A stretch of DNA of 64,000 bases from Streptomyces longhuiensis. GTDB lineage: Bacteria > Actinomycetota > Actinomycetes > Streptomycetales > Streptomycetaceae. How positions within the stretch are numbered: the first letter of the stretch is position 1; every line of letters begins with the position of its first letter. Position numbers and translations under genes: made by a program. A model generated the notes under the pieces. It searched no databases and had not been told where the DNA came from. It was given only the letters and a program-made list of their open reading frames with translations. This document shows, piece after piece, positions 49,534-61,113 of the stretch. The stretch covers positions 2,046,001 through 2,110,000 of the forward strand of contig NZ_CP085173.1 in the NCBI RefSeq assembly GCF_020616555.1, written 5' to 3'.

Positions 49534-51054
49534 TCAGCCCAGTTGCACCGCCGGCGCCGGGAGCCCCACCGGCCACGTGTGCACCGGGTCGCCCGCGTGC
49601 ATCAGCTCGCAGTAGCGCCGGGTGGTCGCCGCGAGCGCCGCGTCGCGCTCGAGGCCGCTCTCCAGCGCGCGGTGGAACGTGGCCGCCTGCCACGAGGCCC
49701 CGTTGACCCGCCGCCGGCAGCGCTCCTCGATCACCCCGAGGTAGAAGTCACGGTCGGCCGCCTCGACCCCCCAGGCATCGAGCCCGGCAGCGGCCAGCGG
49801 CAGCAGCTCGTCCCGTACGAGCGTGACGGCGGGCACCTTCTCGACCCCGCCGAAGCGGCCCCGGCGCGGCCAGTCGAGGCGCGCCTCGATCCCGTACCGG
49901 CACGCCTCGTCGAAGTTGCGGGCCGCCGCGTCGAAGGGCAGGCGGGTCCAGACCGGGCGGGCGTCCTCGGCCAGGGCGCGTACGACGCCGTAGTAGAAGG
50001 CGACGTTCGCGATGACGTCGGTGACGGTGGGGCCCGCGGGCAGGACGCGGTTCTCCACGCGCAGGTGCGGCCTGCCCCCGGCTATGCCGTACACGGGCCG
50101 GTTCCAGCGGTAGACGGTGCCGTTGTGCAGGACGAGTTCGCCGAGCGCCGGCACTCCGTCGTCGTCGATGACGCGCAGCGGCTCCTCGTCGTCGCACAGG
50201 GGCAGCAGCGGGGGGAAGTAGCGCAGGTTCTCCTCGAAGAGGTCGTACGCGCTGCTGATCCAGCGCTCGCCGAACCAGGTGCGCGGCCGGACCCCTTGGG
50301 CCTGGAGCTCGGGCGGGCGGGTGTCGGTCGACTGCTGGAAAAGCGGCGGCCGCGATTCGCGCCACAGCTCATGTCCGAACAGGAACGGCGAGTTGGCGCC
50401 GACCGCGACCTGCACGGCCGCGACGGCCTGCGCCGCGTTCCACACGTCGGCGAAGCGGGCGGGCGTGACCTGGAGGTGCAACTGCACGGAGGTGCAGGCC
50501 GCTTCGGTCGCTATGGACCCCGAGGTGCAGCGCAGGTGCTCCACCCCGTCGATGTCGACGACGAAGTCCTCGCCGCGCGCGGCCACCATCTGGTCGTTGA
50601 GGAGGCTGTAGCGGTCCACGTCCGACAGATTCGCGGAGACGAGATCATCGGGCACGAGCGTCGGGAGAATGCCGATCATCACGATCCCGGCGTCCACCTC
50701 GTTCGCTTTCCGGTGGGCATAGGCGAGGCCGGTCCTGAGCTCCTCGGCGAGCCGGTCGAGAACGCGGCCTTCCAAACGATGGGGAGCAATGTTCACTTCC
50801 AGATTGAACATTCCGAGTTCGGTCTGGAAATCACGGCTCGCGATGCGCTCGAGAACTTGCGCATTCATCATTTTCGGCATGCCGTCGGGCCCCGCGAGAT
50901 TCAACTCGATCTCCAGGCCCATCAGATTCCTCGGACGATCGAACCTCTCCTCCTCCAGGAGCCTCGCGAGCCCCGCCAGACACTGCTGCAGCTTCCTGCG
51001 GTAGTGCCGCCGATCGGACAGGTCGAACGCGCCCGCCACGACCTTCTCCCCCAT
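49534..51054 (-). CDS. Glutamate-cysteine-ligase-like enzyme (GCS2 family)
   Basis: 506 aa. ATP-dependent carboxylate-amine ligase fold of the GCS2 group: MGLEIELNLAGPDGMPKMMN (conserved EIE), FQTELGMFNLEVNIAPHRLEG, ACTSVQLHLQV and HLRVENRVLPAGPTVTDV. Members make gamma-glutamylcysteine or unknown peptide-type products; Streptomyces use mycothiol rather than glutathione, so the product is uncertain. ATG at 51054 with GGAGGGA upstream. Confidence 0.9.
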   Translation of the reverse strand: MGEKVVAGAFDLSDRRHYRRKLQQCLAGLARLLEEERFDRPRNLMGLEIELNLAGPDGMPKMMNAQVLERIASRDFQTELGMFNLEVNIAPHRLEGRVLDRLAEELRTGLAYAHRKANEVDAGIVMIGILPTLVPDDLVSANLSDVDRYSLLNDQMVAARGEDFVVDIDGVEHLRCTSGSIATEAACTSVQLHLQVTPARFADVWNAAQAVAAVQVAVGANSPFLFGHELWRESRPPLFQQSTDTRPPELQAQGVRPRTWFGERWISSAYDLFEENLRYFPPLLPLCDDEEPLRVIDDDGVPALGELVLHNGTVYRWNRPVYGIAGGRPHLRVENRVLPAGPTVTDVIANVAFYYGVVRALAEDARPVWTRLPFDAAARNFDEACRYGIEARLDWPRRGRFGGVEKVPAVTLVRDELLPLAAAGLDAWGVEAADRDFYLGVIEERCRRRVNGASWQAATFHRALESGLERDAALAATTRRYCELMHAGDPVHTWPVGLPAPAVQLG

Positions 51055-51544
51055 GGAAGCGTCCCTCCTCACATGGACGACACGGCCGTCCGGCCGCTGT
51101 GTCACGGTGGATGATGCCCAGGCAATGTGATCGATAACGCCCCGCTTCCCGCCACGGGCGAGTAGGCTCGCAGCAGTTGTCACGGGGCACATTCACGAGG
51201 CATGCGGCATGTCGAAGACCTGGTTCCACATGACCTGGTGATAAACACCGACGAGAATCGGCCGTCCGCTCGCCGTGAAGATTACGAGGTCACAGACCCA
51301 ACCCCGCTGGGAATCGGGAGATTTCCCGCATCTCGCCGACCGAATAACGCCTTGCCGAGTATTTTCGCGACGGCTAGACGAAACACTGCGTGAACACGTG
51401 TCGTATAAACTTCGCGAACGAGGCGCAGAGTTGGCGCTCGCGGTATCTGCCCCGCCCCCTCTGGCCCGGTCAGCAGACAGCGCCGTCCGCTCGTCCCGCC
51501 ACGCCCTCGATCCACCGTGCCTGTCGAATGAGAGGCGACCCACC
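51055..51544. other. Long intergenic region of lower GC
   Basis: 490 bp between divergent genes. The part 51190-51470 is poorer in G+C than the neighbours, with AT runs such as TCGTATAAACTTCG. Short ORFs exist (51202-51393 and the open frame from 51275) but have mixed third-position usage and no clear start. TATAAA at 51404-51409 could be a promoter for the gene at 51545. Confidence 0.5.
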
Positions 51545-52132
51545 ATGCCGCTGCATGTCCCTCCGGCTCCCGCGCCCGCCCTGCGCACTGTCCTCACGGC
51601 CCTCGGTTCCCCGACCGCGGTCCGCGAGGCCCGCACCCCTTCCCTGCGCTCCGCCCAAGGACCGGCGAGCCCCGAACTCCCTTTGCCCGTCCACGTACTG
51701 GACCGGGTCACGGGCAGCGCGGGCCCTTCGCCGACCCGACTCGCCGGCTGGCGGTTCCTGATCCGCTGCGGGGAACGCGCGGTCGCCGCCGCCGACACGA
51801 TGCTGACCGCCGACGGCTGGGCGTTCTCGCACTTCTTCGAGGGCCCGTACGTCGCGGCCACCGAACGGGCGCTGCGCCAGGCCGAGTCCATGCCCGCGGC
51901 CTACCAACCGCGCCTGCTCTCGGTCCCGGAGCTGTACATGCTCACCCTCTGGCTGCACGGGGACTGCAACGCCGACGCCTCGACGGGACATCCCGCGGCC
52001 AGTGACCTCCTGGTCCCGCTGGCGCCCGCGCCGCCCGGCATCGCCGCCCACCGCCCGCACCCGGTCGCCGAACTGCTGCCCGTTCTCACCCATCGACTGA
52101 CCCCCGCGCCACTTCTGGGCTCACCCGCCTGA
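51545..52132 (+). CDS. Conserved hypothetical protein
   Basis: 195 aa. Starts MPLHVPPAPAPALRTVLTALGSPTAVREARTPSL; the second half (GWRFLIRCGERAVAAADTML, FEGPYVAATERALRQAESMP, PRLLSVPELYMLTLWLHG) appears a folded small domain; no known motif. GAGAGGCGACCCACC ribosome context. ATG at 51545 is where GC3 bias begins; the same frame is open further up but with unlike codon use. Function unknown. Confidence 0.65.
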   Translation: MPLHVPPAPAPALRTVLTALGSPTAVREARTPSLRSAQGPASPELPLPVHVLDRVTGSAGPSPTRLAGWRFLIRCGERAVAAADTMLTADGWAFSHFFEGPYVAATERALRQAESMPAAYQPRLLSVPELYMLTLWLHGDCNADASTGHPAASDLLVPLAPAPPGIAAHRPHPVAELLPVLTHRLTPAPLLGSPA

Positions 52133-52158
52133 CGCGACCGGGCCGTCCGACGCGCCCG

Positions 52159-52192
52159 CGCCCCGCTGCCGATGCCGACCGGTCGCGGGGCG
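52159..52192 (+). terminator. Hairpin terminator
   Basis: CGCCCCGC (52159-52166) with GCGGGGCG (52185-52192), just after the hypothetical gene ending at 52132. Confidence 0.65.
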
Positions 52193-52485
52193 CAGCCATG
52201 CCCTCGGCCACGCCCCCGCGGGCCCGTCCGGACTAGCCCGGTCAGGCCACCCCGAACCACCCGAAGGGACAGTGCAGTTGGGGTGAACCGTCCGCACGGG
52301 TGACGCGTCCTCATCCAGTGAGGACCGCTGCGACGAAATACCTGCGGATTGACGCCCGTGGGGCAACACTGGGTTCCGGACCGACCGACAAACGGGGGGC
52401 GGCCATGAACAACGCTTCGAGCCGCAGGACAGACCGCGACATCACACCCATCACCGACATCACTTCACAGGGAAAGATCCCATCC
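52193..52485. other. Intergenic region upstream of the DUF5999-type gene
   Basis: 293 bp without a clear gene. An in-frame ATG at 52405 with a G-rich ribosome site could extend the next protein by 27 residues, but those residues look unstructured. Confidence 0.5.
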
Positions 52486-52683
52486 ATGTGCCAGCACCAG
52501 CCACCGTGCCCGTCCGCAGACTCCGCCGACCGGGAGGCCGCGCTCCCTGTGGCCCACCACCCCGAACAGGGCTGGAGTCTGCTCTGCAACGGCGTCCTGC
52601 TCTTCGAGGACACCGGTGAGCTGCTGCCCACCGGCCAGATCATCGCTCCGCACCGCCCGGTGCACGTCGTGACCGCGGCCTGA
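52486..52683 (+). CDS. DUF5999-type small protein (65 aa)
   Basis: MCQHQPPCPSADSADREAALP opening, then HHPEQGWSLLCNGVLLFEDTGELLPTGQII: the DUF5999 family pattern, seen in many Streptomyces. Cys/His content could bind metal. ATG at 52486 with GGGAAAG upstream; an alternative start at 52405 adds 27 residues. Function unknown. Confidence 0.85.
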   Translation: MCQHQPPCPSADSADREAALPVAHHPEQGWSLLCNGVLLFEDTGELLPTGQIIAPHRPVHVVTAA

Positions 52684-52718
52684 GCGCATCCGGACGCCGA
52701 CGGCGTCCCCTGTACGAA

Positions 52719-52752
52719 AGGGCCGGCCCCGGGAAACCCCGGAACCGGCCCT
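52719..52752. terminator. Bidirectional hairpin between DUF5999 and gcvP genes
   Basis: AGGGCCGG (52719-52726) and CCGGCCCT (52745-52752), with an inner CCCCGG-type stem; ends gcvP or the upstream small gene. Confidence 0.75.
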
Positions 52753-52772
52753 GACGCATGTCAGCGTGAGTA

Positions 52773-55658
<2,886 letters not shown>

Positions 55659-55721
55659 TGCGGAGGCCTCCTGGTCATTGCGACCTGCGAGGGGCACCAC
55701 GGCGCGGGTGCCCGGACGGCC

Positions 55722-55936
55722 TCCCCCTCTGTCATCTCAACCTGAGAGTTTCACCGGCACACCCCACATCACGAAGGGCATGACGACTTTCACCGTCGGT
55801 GAGAGCGGAGGCCTGAACGCCCGCCCTGCTTTCCAGAGTGACCTCGTCCGTGCGGTACAGGGGCCTGAGAGATTCCGGGGAGGAGTTGCTCCTTCGGCGC
55901 CTCCGGTGTCATCCGGAGGACTCTCCCGCACGGGGT
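55722..55936 (-). promoter_or_regulatory. Tandem glycine riboswitch, upstream of gcvP
   Basis: Minus strand. First aptamer starts about 55936: GCGGGAGAG, GCCGAAGGAGCAA, AATCTCTCAGG, and CCGCACGGACGAGG then CACTCTGGAAAG. Second aptamer: CACCGACGGTGAAAG and GCCGGTGAAACTCTCAGG then GATGACAGAGGGGGAG (to about 55722). These strings match the conserved parts of both glycine aptamers. It switches gcvP on when glycine is high. Confidence 0.92.
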
Positions 55937-56052
55937 CGGCAGCCATCGCCAGCCTACCAGCGGCAACGACACCCCCGGCTTCGAGTGGCCGCCTTCCCCA
56001 ATGTGCACTTTGGTAGTGCTTACGGATGAGTTGCGAGCAGCTGGAGGGCCCC

Positions 56053-56436
56053 GTGCAGACCGATGTCGATCCGCGCAACCTGATCGGCCGCAAGGCGTTC
56101 GACCGCAACGGAGCCAAGATCGGGACCGTCGACGAGGTCTACCTCGACGACGCGACCGGCGTCCCCGAGTGGGCGGCGATACGCACAGGCCTGTTCAGCC
56201 GGGACGCCTTCGTCCCCCTGGAGCCGAGCGAGCTGGTGGAGGGCACCCTGCGCATCCCCTTCGAACGCTCCCTGATCAAGGACGCCCCCGACTTCGGGGT
56301 CGGCCGTCACCTCTCCCCCGAACAGGAGCTCCAGCTCTATCACCACTACGGTCTCGACATCTCGGCCCCCGGCGACCCCGAGCCGCCTGAGGACCGAGAC
56401 TTCGGCAAGATCGCCCGCCCGTCAGACGACACCTGA
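56053..56436 (+). CDS. PRC-barrel-domain protein
   Basis: 127 aa from the GTG at 56053, which has GGAGGG 4 bases upstream; an ATG at 56026 gives a 136-aa version. Sequence NLIGRKAFDRNGAKIGTVDEVYLDDATGVPEWAAIRTGLFSRDAFVPLEPSEL is a PRC-barrel (RimM/photosynthetic-reaction-centre-H-like) fold. Often a stress or sporulation-linked protein; role unknown. Converges with dinB. Confidence 0.88.
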   Translation: MQTDVDPRNLIGRKAFDRNGAKIGTVDEVYLDDATGVPEWAAIRTGLFSRDAFVPLEPSELVEGTLRIPFERSLIKDAPDFGVGRHLSPEQELQLYHHYGLDISAPGDPEPPEDRDFGKIARPSDDT

Positions 56437-57852
56437 CCCGACATCCGGCTCCCGCGCCGCGAAGCGCCCGGCTCCGCCCTCCACCAGCGGCAGCGGCTCC
56501 GCCGGTACGAGCGCGGGGTCGTCGGTCCGGAACGTACGCACGCGCCCCGGCTCCGAGTACGGCGTCTCGAAGCGCACAGTCACCCGCCCGAGCCCGCTGC
56601 CCTGCACCCACCCGTGCCCGAACTCCTCGTGCCGCACGTCGTGCCCGGCCACCCAGCGCCGGTCCGCGACCTCGACGACCTCTTCGGCAGCCGCCTGCCC
56701 CTCTTCACCCGCACCACCCGCCCCTTCCGCCTCACCCTCACGCTCCCCCTCGGCCACGTGCGCATCGGCCTCCGCCTGCGCCCGCGCCTGCGCGAACAGG
56801 TCCTCCTGCGTGTAGTCGGCCAGGCCCGTCACCCCCACGCCGAGCAGCCGCACCCCGCCCGTCGTGTCCACGGACTCCAGGAGCCGGGCGGCCGCCTCCC
56901 GCACCACGGCGGGGTCGTCGGTGGGCCCACGCAGCGTCTCGGATCTCGTCAGCGTGGAGAAGTCGTAGCGCCGCACCTTGAGGACCACGGTCCGCCCGGA
57001 CCGCTCCGCCCCCCGCAGCCGCTGCACGCACCGCTCGGCGAGCCGCTGCACCTCGGTCCGCACCCGCACCCGGTCGTGGATGTCCACGTCGTACGTGTCC
57101 TCGACCGACACCGACTTGGCGTCCCGCTCGGCCACCACGGGCCGGTCGTCGTGCGCGAGGGCCATGGCATACAGCGACGCCCCGTGCGACTTCCCCAGCA
57201 GCCGTACCAGCTCGTCCTCGCCCGCTTCGGCGATCTCCTCGACCGTGGTGATCCCGGCACGTCTGAGATGGTCCCCGGTCGCCGGCCCCACGCCGGGCAG
57301 CGTGCGCACCGACATGGGCCCGAGCATGGCGCGCTCGGTGCCGGGCACGATCAGCACCAGCCCGTCCGGCTTCGCCTCCTCGGAGGCAATCTTCGCCAGC
57401 ATCTTCGACGCCGCGAGCCCCACCGACCCGGTCAGACCGGTCACGGTCTTGATCTCGTCCCGCAGCCGCTCACCGACGAGCCGCGCCGACGCGGCGTCCC
57501 AGGCCGCCTCACCGGCCTCCAGATCGACGAACGCCTCATCGAGGCTCAGCGGCTCCACCAGCGGCGACAGCTCCCGCAGCAGCCCCATCACCTGCTCGCT
57601 GACCTCCCGGTAGAGCCGGAAGCGCGGCGCGAGATACGCGGCGTTGGGCGCGAGCCTGCGCGCCTGCCCTATCGGCATCGCCGAGTGCACCCCGAACACC
57701 CGGGCCTCGTACGAGGCGGTGGCCACCACCCCACGAGGCCCGATCCCGCCCACGACCACGGCTTTCCCGCGCAGACTCGGCTTCGACGCCTGCTCCGCCG
57801 AGGCGTAGAAGGCATCCATGTCGAGATGCAGGATCGTGGGCGCGGTTCTCAC
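56422..57852 (-). CDS. dinB: DNA polymerase IV (Y family)
   Basis: 476 aa. Y-family motifs: LHLDMDAFYASAEQ and PLSLDEAFVDLEAG (metal-binding Asp/Glu), LPGVGPATGDHLRRAGI (thumb helix-hairpin-helix). Lacks a known beta-clamp motif that I can point to. The C-terminus after residue ~355 is extended and charged (EEVVEVADRRWVAGHDVRH...). Error-prone translesion polymerase. Converges with the PRC-barrel gene (15-bp overlap); MerR gene lies 56 bases upstream. Confidence 0.95.
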   Translation of the reverse strand: MRTAPTILHLDMDAFYASAEQASKPSLRGKAVVVGGIGPRGVVATASYEARVFGVHSAMPIGQARRLAPNAAYLAPRFRLYREVSEQVMGLLRELSPLVEPLSLDEAFVDLEAGEAAWDAASARLVGERLRDEIKTVTGLTGSVGLAASKMLAKIASEEAKPDGLVLIVPGTERAMLGPMSVRTLPGVGPATGDHLRRAGITTVEEIAEAGEDELVRLLGKSHGASLYAMALAHDDRPVVAERDAKSVSVEDTYDVDIHDRVRVRTEVQRLAERCVQRLRGAERSGRTVVLKVRRYDFSTLTRSETLRGPTDDPAVVREAAARLLESVDTTGGVRLLGVGVTGLADYTQEDLFAQARAQAEADAHVAEGEREGEAEGAGGAGEEGQAAAEEVVEVADRRWVAGHDVRHEEFGHGWVQGSGLGRVTVRFETPYSEPGRVRTFRTDDPALVPAEPLPLVEGGAGRFAAREPDVGSGVV

Positions 57853-57908
57853 ATGTCCGATGCTGCCCTACGGCACTGACAATGCCCCGGCCGACGCATC
57901 GGCCCCGC

Positions 57909-58553
57909 TCACACCGCGCGGTGGCGCCGTCTCGCCAGCTCGTCCGCCGGGTTGTTCCCGAGGAGCGTCTCGCCGGTGTCGATACGCTCCCCGTGCAGCT
58001 GCGACAGGGCGCTCTCGACGTCCCGCCACACCACACCGACAGCGATGCCGAAGATGCCCTGACCGCCCTGGAGCAGATCGTGGACCTCCGCCGGCGAGCT
58101 GCACTCGTAGACGGTGGCGCCGTCACTCATGAGCGTCAGCCGCTCCAGATCGCTGAAGCCGCGCTCCCGCAGATGCTGCACCGCGGTGCGGATGTTCTGC
58201 AGTGAGACACCGGTGTCCAGGAACCGCTTCACGATCTTCAGGACGACGACGTCCCGGAAGCTGTAGAGCCGCTGGGTTCCCGACCCGTGGGCCGGGCGCA
58301 CACTCGGCTCGACCAGTCCGGTCCTCGCCCAGTAGTCCAATTGCCGATAGGTGATACCGGCCGCCGCGCACGCGGTGGGTCCCCGGTATCCGACCTGCTC
58401 GGGCGTCGCGTCATCATCCCTCTGAGCGACCACCGGCAACACCGTCGGCCGACGCGGAATGTGATCGGCCGCGTGGCCGTGAAGCGAGTACGGGCCGCTC
58501 TCCGCCGGACTGTGTCCGCCGCCCCCAGCCGTACCGTCGCCGCTGCTTCTCAC
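57909..58553 (-). CDS. MerR-family regulator (Rv1830-like)
   Basis: 214 aa. MerR helix-turn-helix GYRGPTACAAAGITYRQLDYWARTGLVEPSVRPAHGSGTQRLYSFRDVVVLKIVKRFLDTGVSLQNI, preceded by a ~45-residue Gly/Pro-rich N-terminus. The remainder is a small regulator domain. Matches the MerR-like protein that ends the FHA-MerR-BFN-MerR block in actinobacteria. GTG start at 58553 with GAGGAGG site. Own promoter TTGACG/TACCGT at 58583-58611. Confidence 0.9.
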   Translation of the reverse strand: MRSSGDGTAGGGGHSPAESGPYSLHGHAADHIPRRPTVLPVVAQRDDDATPEQVGYRGPTACAAAGITYRQLDYWARTGLVEPSVRPAHGSGTQRLYSFRDVVVLKIVKRFLDTGVSLQNIRTAVQHLRERGFSDLERLTLMSDGATVYECSSPAEVHDLLQGGQGIFGIAVGVVWRDVESALSQLHGERIDTGETLLGNNPADELARRRHRAV

Positions 58554-58582
58554 GCCGACCTCCTCTTTGACCTGCCTGCTCG

Positions 58583-58611
58583 ACGGTAGGCAGTCACCAG
58601 GGGTGCGTCAA
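58583..58611 (-). promoter_or_regulatory. Promoter of the MerR gene
   Basis: Minus strand TTGACG (58611-58606), 17-base spacer, TACCGT (58588-58583), about 30 bases before the GTG at 58553. One of the clearest sigma-70-type promoters in the window. Confidence 0.75.
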
Positions 58612-58620
58612 CGATCGCCA

Positions 58621-58638
58621 CACTCGGCACGCCGAGTG
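58621..58638. promoter_or_regulatory. Palindrome CACTCGGCACGCCGAGTG
   Basis: Perfect 8-bp arms around AC, 10 bases upstream of the MerR promoter's -35 box. Two related half-sites (CGAGTG) lie close by. Likely an activator or repressor site of the MerR gene itself. Confidence 0.5.
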
Positions 58639-58718
58639 ATAATCACCCTACGAGTGGTTTCCCGTACCTCACCGCGGGGAAAGGCTAGCCGAATGATCCG
58701 GCCGGCCCCCGGCGAGGC

Positions 58719-58742
58719 AGCGGCCGCCCTGCGACGGCCGCT
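58719..58742 (-). terminator. Terminator of the BFN gene
   Basis: AGCGGCCG (58719-58726) with CGGCCGCT (58735-58742), directly after the BFN gene's stop (58749). Confidence 0.7.
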
Positions 58743-58748
58743 CTCGCG

Positions 58749-59222
58749 TCACTGACTGTTGGTCCCGAAATCCTCGGGCGAGATCTGATCGAGGAACTCG
58801 CGGAACTTCTCCACCTCGTCCTCCTGCTCATCCGGGATCGCGATCCCGGCGTCATCGAGCACACCGTCACTGCCGTAGATCGGCGTACCGGTGCGCAGCG
58901 CGAGCGCTATGGCGTCCGACGGGCGGGCACTGACCTCGACCCCGCTCGAGAACACCAGTTCCGCGTAGAAGACGCCTTCGCGCAGGTCCGTGATGCGTAC
59001 TTCCGTGAGCTCCTGCCCGACCGCTTCCAGCACGTCCTTGAAAAGGTCGTGCGTCAGCGGGCGTGCGGGGGCCATGCCCTGCTGTGCGAAGGCGATGGCC
59101 GTCGCCTCCCCCGGTCCGATCCAGATGGGGAGGTAGCGGTCGCCTCCCACTTCACGCAGGAGCACGATCGGTTGGTTGGAGGGCATTTCGACCCGGACAC
59201 CTACGACGTCGAGCTCGTTCAC
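58749..59222 (-). CDS. Bifunctional nuclease domain protein (DUF151)
   Basis: 157 aa. BFN fold: ELDVVGVRVEMPSNQPIVLLREVGGDRYLPIWIGPGEATAIAFAQQG and ARPSDAIALALRTGTPIYGSDGVLDDAG, as in the family named after plant bifunctional nuclease. The mycobacterial counterpart is Rv1829. GTG at 59222 with TAGGGT box six bases upstream and no ribosome site, so probably leaderless. Confidence 0.92.
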   Translation of the reverse strand: MNELDVVGVRVEMPSNQPIVLLREVGGDRYLPIWIGPGEATAIAFAQQGMAPARPLTHDLFKDVLEAVGQELTEVRITDLREGVFYAELVFSSGVEVSARPSDAIALALRTGTPIYGSDGVLDDAGIAIPDEQEDEVEKFREFLDQISPEDFGTNSQ

Positions 59223-59308
59223 ACAGCAACCCTAGGACGTGCCCGGCAGGTTTGGGTAGTCGGGCACCCTTCGATCGCCGGACGCACACCGCGCGAGCAC
59301 CCCTCGGA

Positions 59309-60052
59309 TCAGGGCAGACGCACGCCCAGCGCGGTCTGCACAAGCGCCCCGTGAAGCTTCACCGTCAGCCCCGCCAGTTCCTTCGCGCGGGCCTGCGCAT
59401 GCGCCCGCGTCTGGGGATTGCGGTGCCGTCGCAGCGGCGCGACGACCTGGTCGACCAGACCGGCCTCCCGGTCGGCCGCGGCCTTCATCGCCCGCAGGTG
59501 CCGCGGCTCGATCCCGAAGCGGCCCAGTTCCATGACCAGCTCGGCGACCGTGACCGCCTCCGCGTCGTACCCGCCGTCGGGCAGCGGCGCGATGAGGCCG
59601 TACGACTCCCACTCGTCGAGCTCGGGAGACTCGATGCCGGCAGCGGCAAGCAGCTCGTCACGGCCCACACGGGCCACTGTCGGCCCTTCGCCGCCCTCGG
59701 AGGCCCTGCCGTCCTCGCCGTCGCCCGGCCGCCCCGTAGAGGGCAGCGTGATCGCTTCTCCCCGCTCCAGGGCGTCGAGCTGCTCCTTGATGACCTTCAG
59801 AGGCAGGTAGTGGTCCCGCTGCATGCGCAGTACGTGGGCAAGTCGCTCGACGTCGTCCGGGCTGAACTTGCGGTACCCCGAGGGGGTGCGCTGCGGCTCG
59901 ATCAGCCCCTCCGACTCCAGAAACCTGATCTTGGAGATGGTGACTTCGGGAAACTCGTCGCGCAGCACGTTCAGCACGGTGCCGATGCTCATCAGCCGAC
60001 TGTCCGTGAGGGCGGTGCCGTGACCGGCACCGCCCTTCGGTGTTTGAAGCAT
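59309..60052 (-). CDS. MerR-family regulator (FtsR/Rv1828-like)
   Basis: 247 aa. Helix-turn-helix MSIGTVLNVLRDEFPEVTISKIRFLESEGLIEPQRTPSGYRKFSPDDVERLAHVLRMQRDHYLPLKVIKEQLD, with a C-terminal domain (LVMELGRFGIEPRHLRAMKAAADREAGLVDQVVAPLRRH). Corynebacterial FtsR is a homologue and controls ftsZ; the same role here is inference. Start ATG at 60052 with AGGAAGG. It follows the FHA gene by 16 bases. Confidence 0.9.
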   Translation of the reverse strand: MLQTPKGGAGHGTALTDSRLMSIGTVLNVLRDEFPEVTISKIRFLESEGLIEPQRTPSGYRKFSPDDVERLAHVLRMQRDHYLPLKVIKEQLDALERGEAITLPSTGRPGDGEDGRASEGGEGPTVARVGRDELLAAAGIESPELDEWESYGLIAPLPDGGYDAEAVTVAELVMELGRFGIEPRHLRAMKAAADREAGLVDQVVAPLRRHRNPQTRAHAQARAKELAGLTVKLHGALVQTALGVRLP

Positions 60053-60068
60053 GGACCTTCCTGACAGG

Positions 60069-60914
60069 TCAGATGCCCCGCTGGCTCGCGTAGAAGACCA
60101 GCCGGTACTTGCCGATCTGCACCTCGTCGCCGTTCGACAGCATGACCGAGTCGATCCGCTCCCGATTGACGTACGTGCCGTTGAGGCTGCCCACGTCGCT
60201 GACGGTGAAGGCACCGTCAGCACCGCGACGGAACTCCACGTGGCGACGCGAAACGGTCACGTCGTCAAGGAAGATGTCGCTCTGCGGGTGCCGTCCCGCC
60301 GTGGTCAGTTCGCCGTCGAGGAGGAAGCGGCTGCCCGAGTTCGGACCGCGTCGCACCACCAGGAGCGCCGAGCCGAGCGGCAGGGCGTCGACGGCGGCCT
60401 GGGCCTCCGGGGAGAGCGCCGGCGACAGCGTCTGACCGGTGACTTCGGCGTCGTAGGCCTCAAGGCCCGAAATGGAAATCGTCGAGGTCGTCTCGGACGG
60501 ACGCTCGGCCGTGGCGCGCAGAGGCGCACCACAGTTGGAGCAGAACCGGCTCGCCTCGGCGTTGCGGTTTCCGCACCTCGTACACACCAGTGCCGACATG
60601 GACGGATCCTCCTGCCGCGGCTGCCCCGCGGGGGCATGGGACGCATACGGATCGGGGGTAAACCCTCCACCCGCACTTGAGGTTGACGGTTCCCCGAAAC
60701 CTATGCGGCCGGACGCGGCAGGGTCAACAGACGACGCGCCCTGTCCGCCCGAAATGTCACCACCCTGAGGACCGACCTGATCACGGAACAGCGGACGCTC
60801 CGTCCCCTGCGCCTCCGCGTCCTGGGCGCGCGGTGCACGGTGACGGGCAGTGGCATTGGCATTGCCGCTGTCCTCACGTGCGCTCTTGCCGAACAACTTC
60901 GCAAACAACTTCAC
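60069..60914 (-). CDS. FHA-domain protein (GarA/OdhI family) with zinc ribbon
   Basis: 281 aa. A ~110-residue variable N-terminus (KLFAKLFGKSAREDS start) precedes a zinc ribbon CTRCGNRNAEASRFCSNCG at about residues 127-145, then the phospho-acceptor motif ETTSTISISG, and a C-terminal FHA domain (GRHPQSDIFLDDVTVSRRHVEF, SLNGTYVN). This matches GarA/OdhI, which binds and controls 2-oxoglutarate enzymes in response to Ser/Thr kinases; GarA lacks the long N-terminus. Target here unproven. GTG at 60914 with AGGGGA. Operon with the FtsR-like gene. Confidence 0.92.
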   Translation of the reverse strand: MKLFAKLFGKSAREDSGNANATARHRAPRAQDAEAQGTERPLFRDQVGPQGGDISGGQGASSVDPAASGRIGFGEPSTSSAGGGFTPDPYASHAPAGQPRQEDPSMSALVCTRCGNRNAEASRFCSNCGAPLRATAERPSETTSTISISGLEAYDAEVTGQTLSPALSPEAQAAVDALPLGSALLVVRRGPNSGSRFLLDGELTTAGRHPQSDIFLDDVTVSRRHVEFRRGADGAFTVSDVGSLNGTYVNRERIDSVMLSNGDEVQIGKYRLVFYASQRGI

Positions 60915-61113
60915 GGGCGATTCCCCTTGACCGAAACAGACCCGCCCGTGGGGCAGGACGAACCCTGATTGCACACACCGCCGTACATCGGCGACACAGA
61001 CATCCTCACAACGTCCGTATCCGCCAAACAGTTTCCACCACGCACCCCGCTTACGGTGCGCCGACCCCCCGCAACCTCATGCCCTGGCCCGAACGCCGCC
61101 ATACGCCCCCGCC

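Noticed and set aside
51202..51393. 63-codon ORF in the low-GC gap
   Set aside because: Third-position GC is mixed and there is no family resemblance; may be chance.
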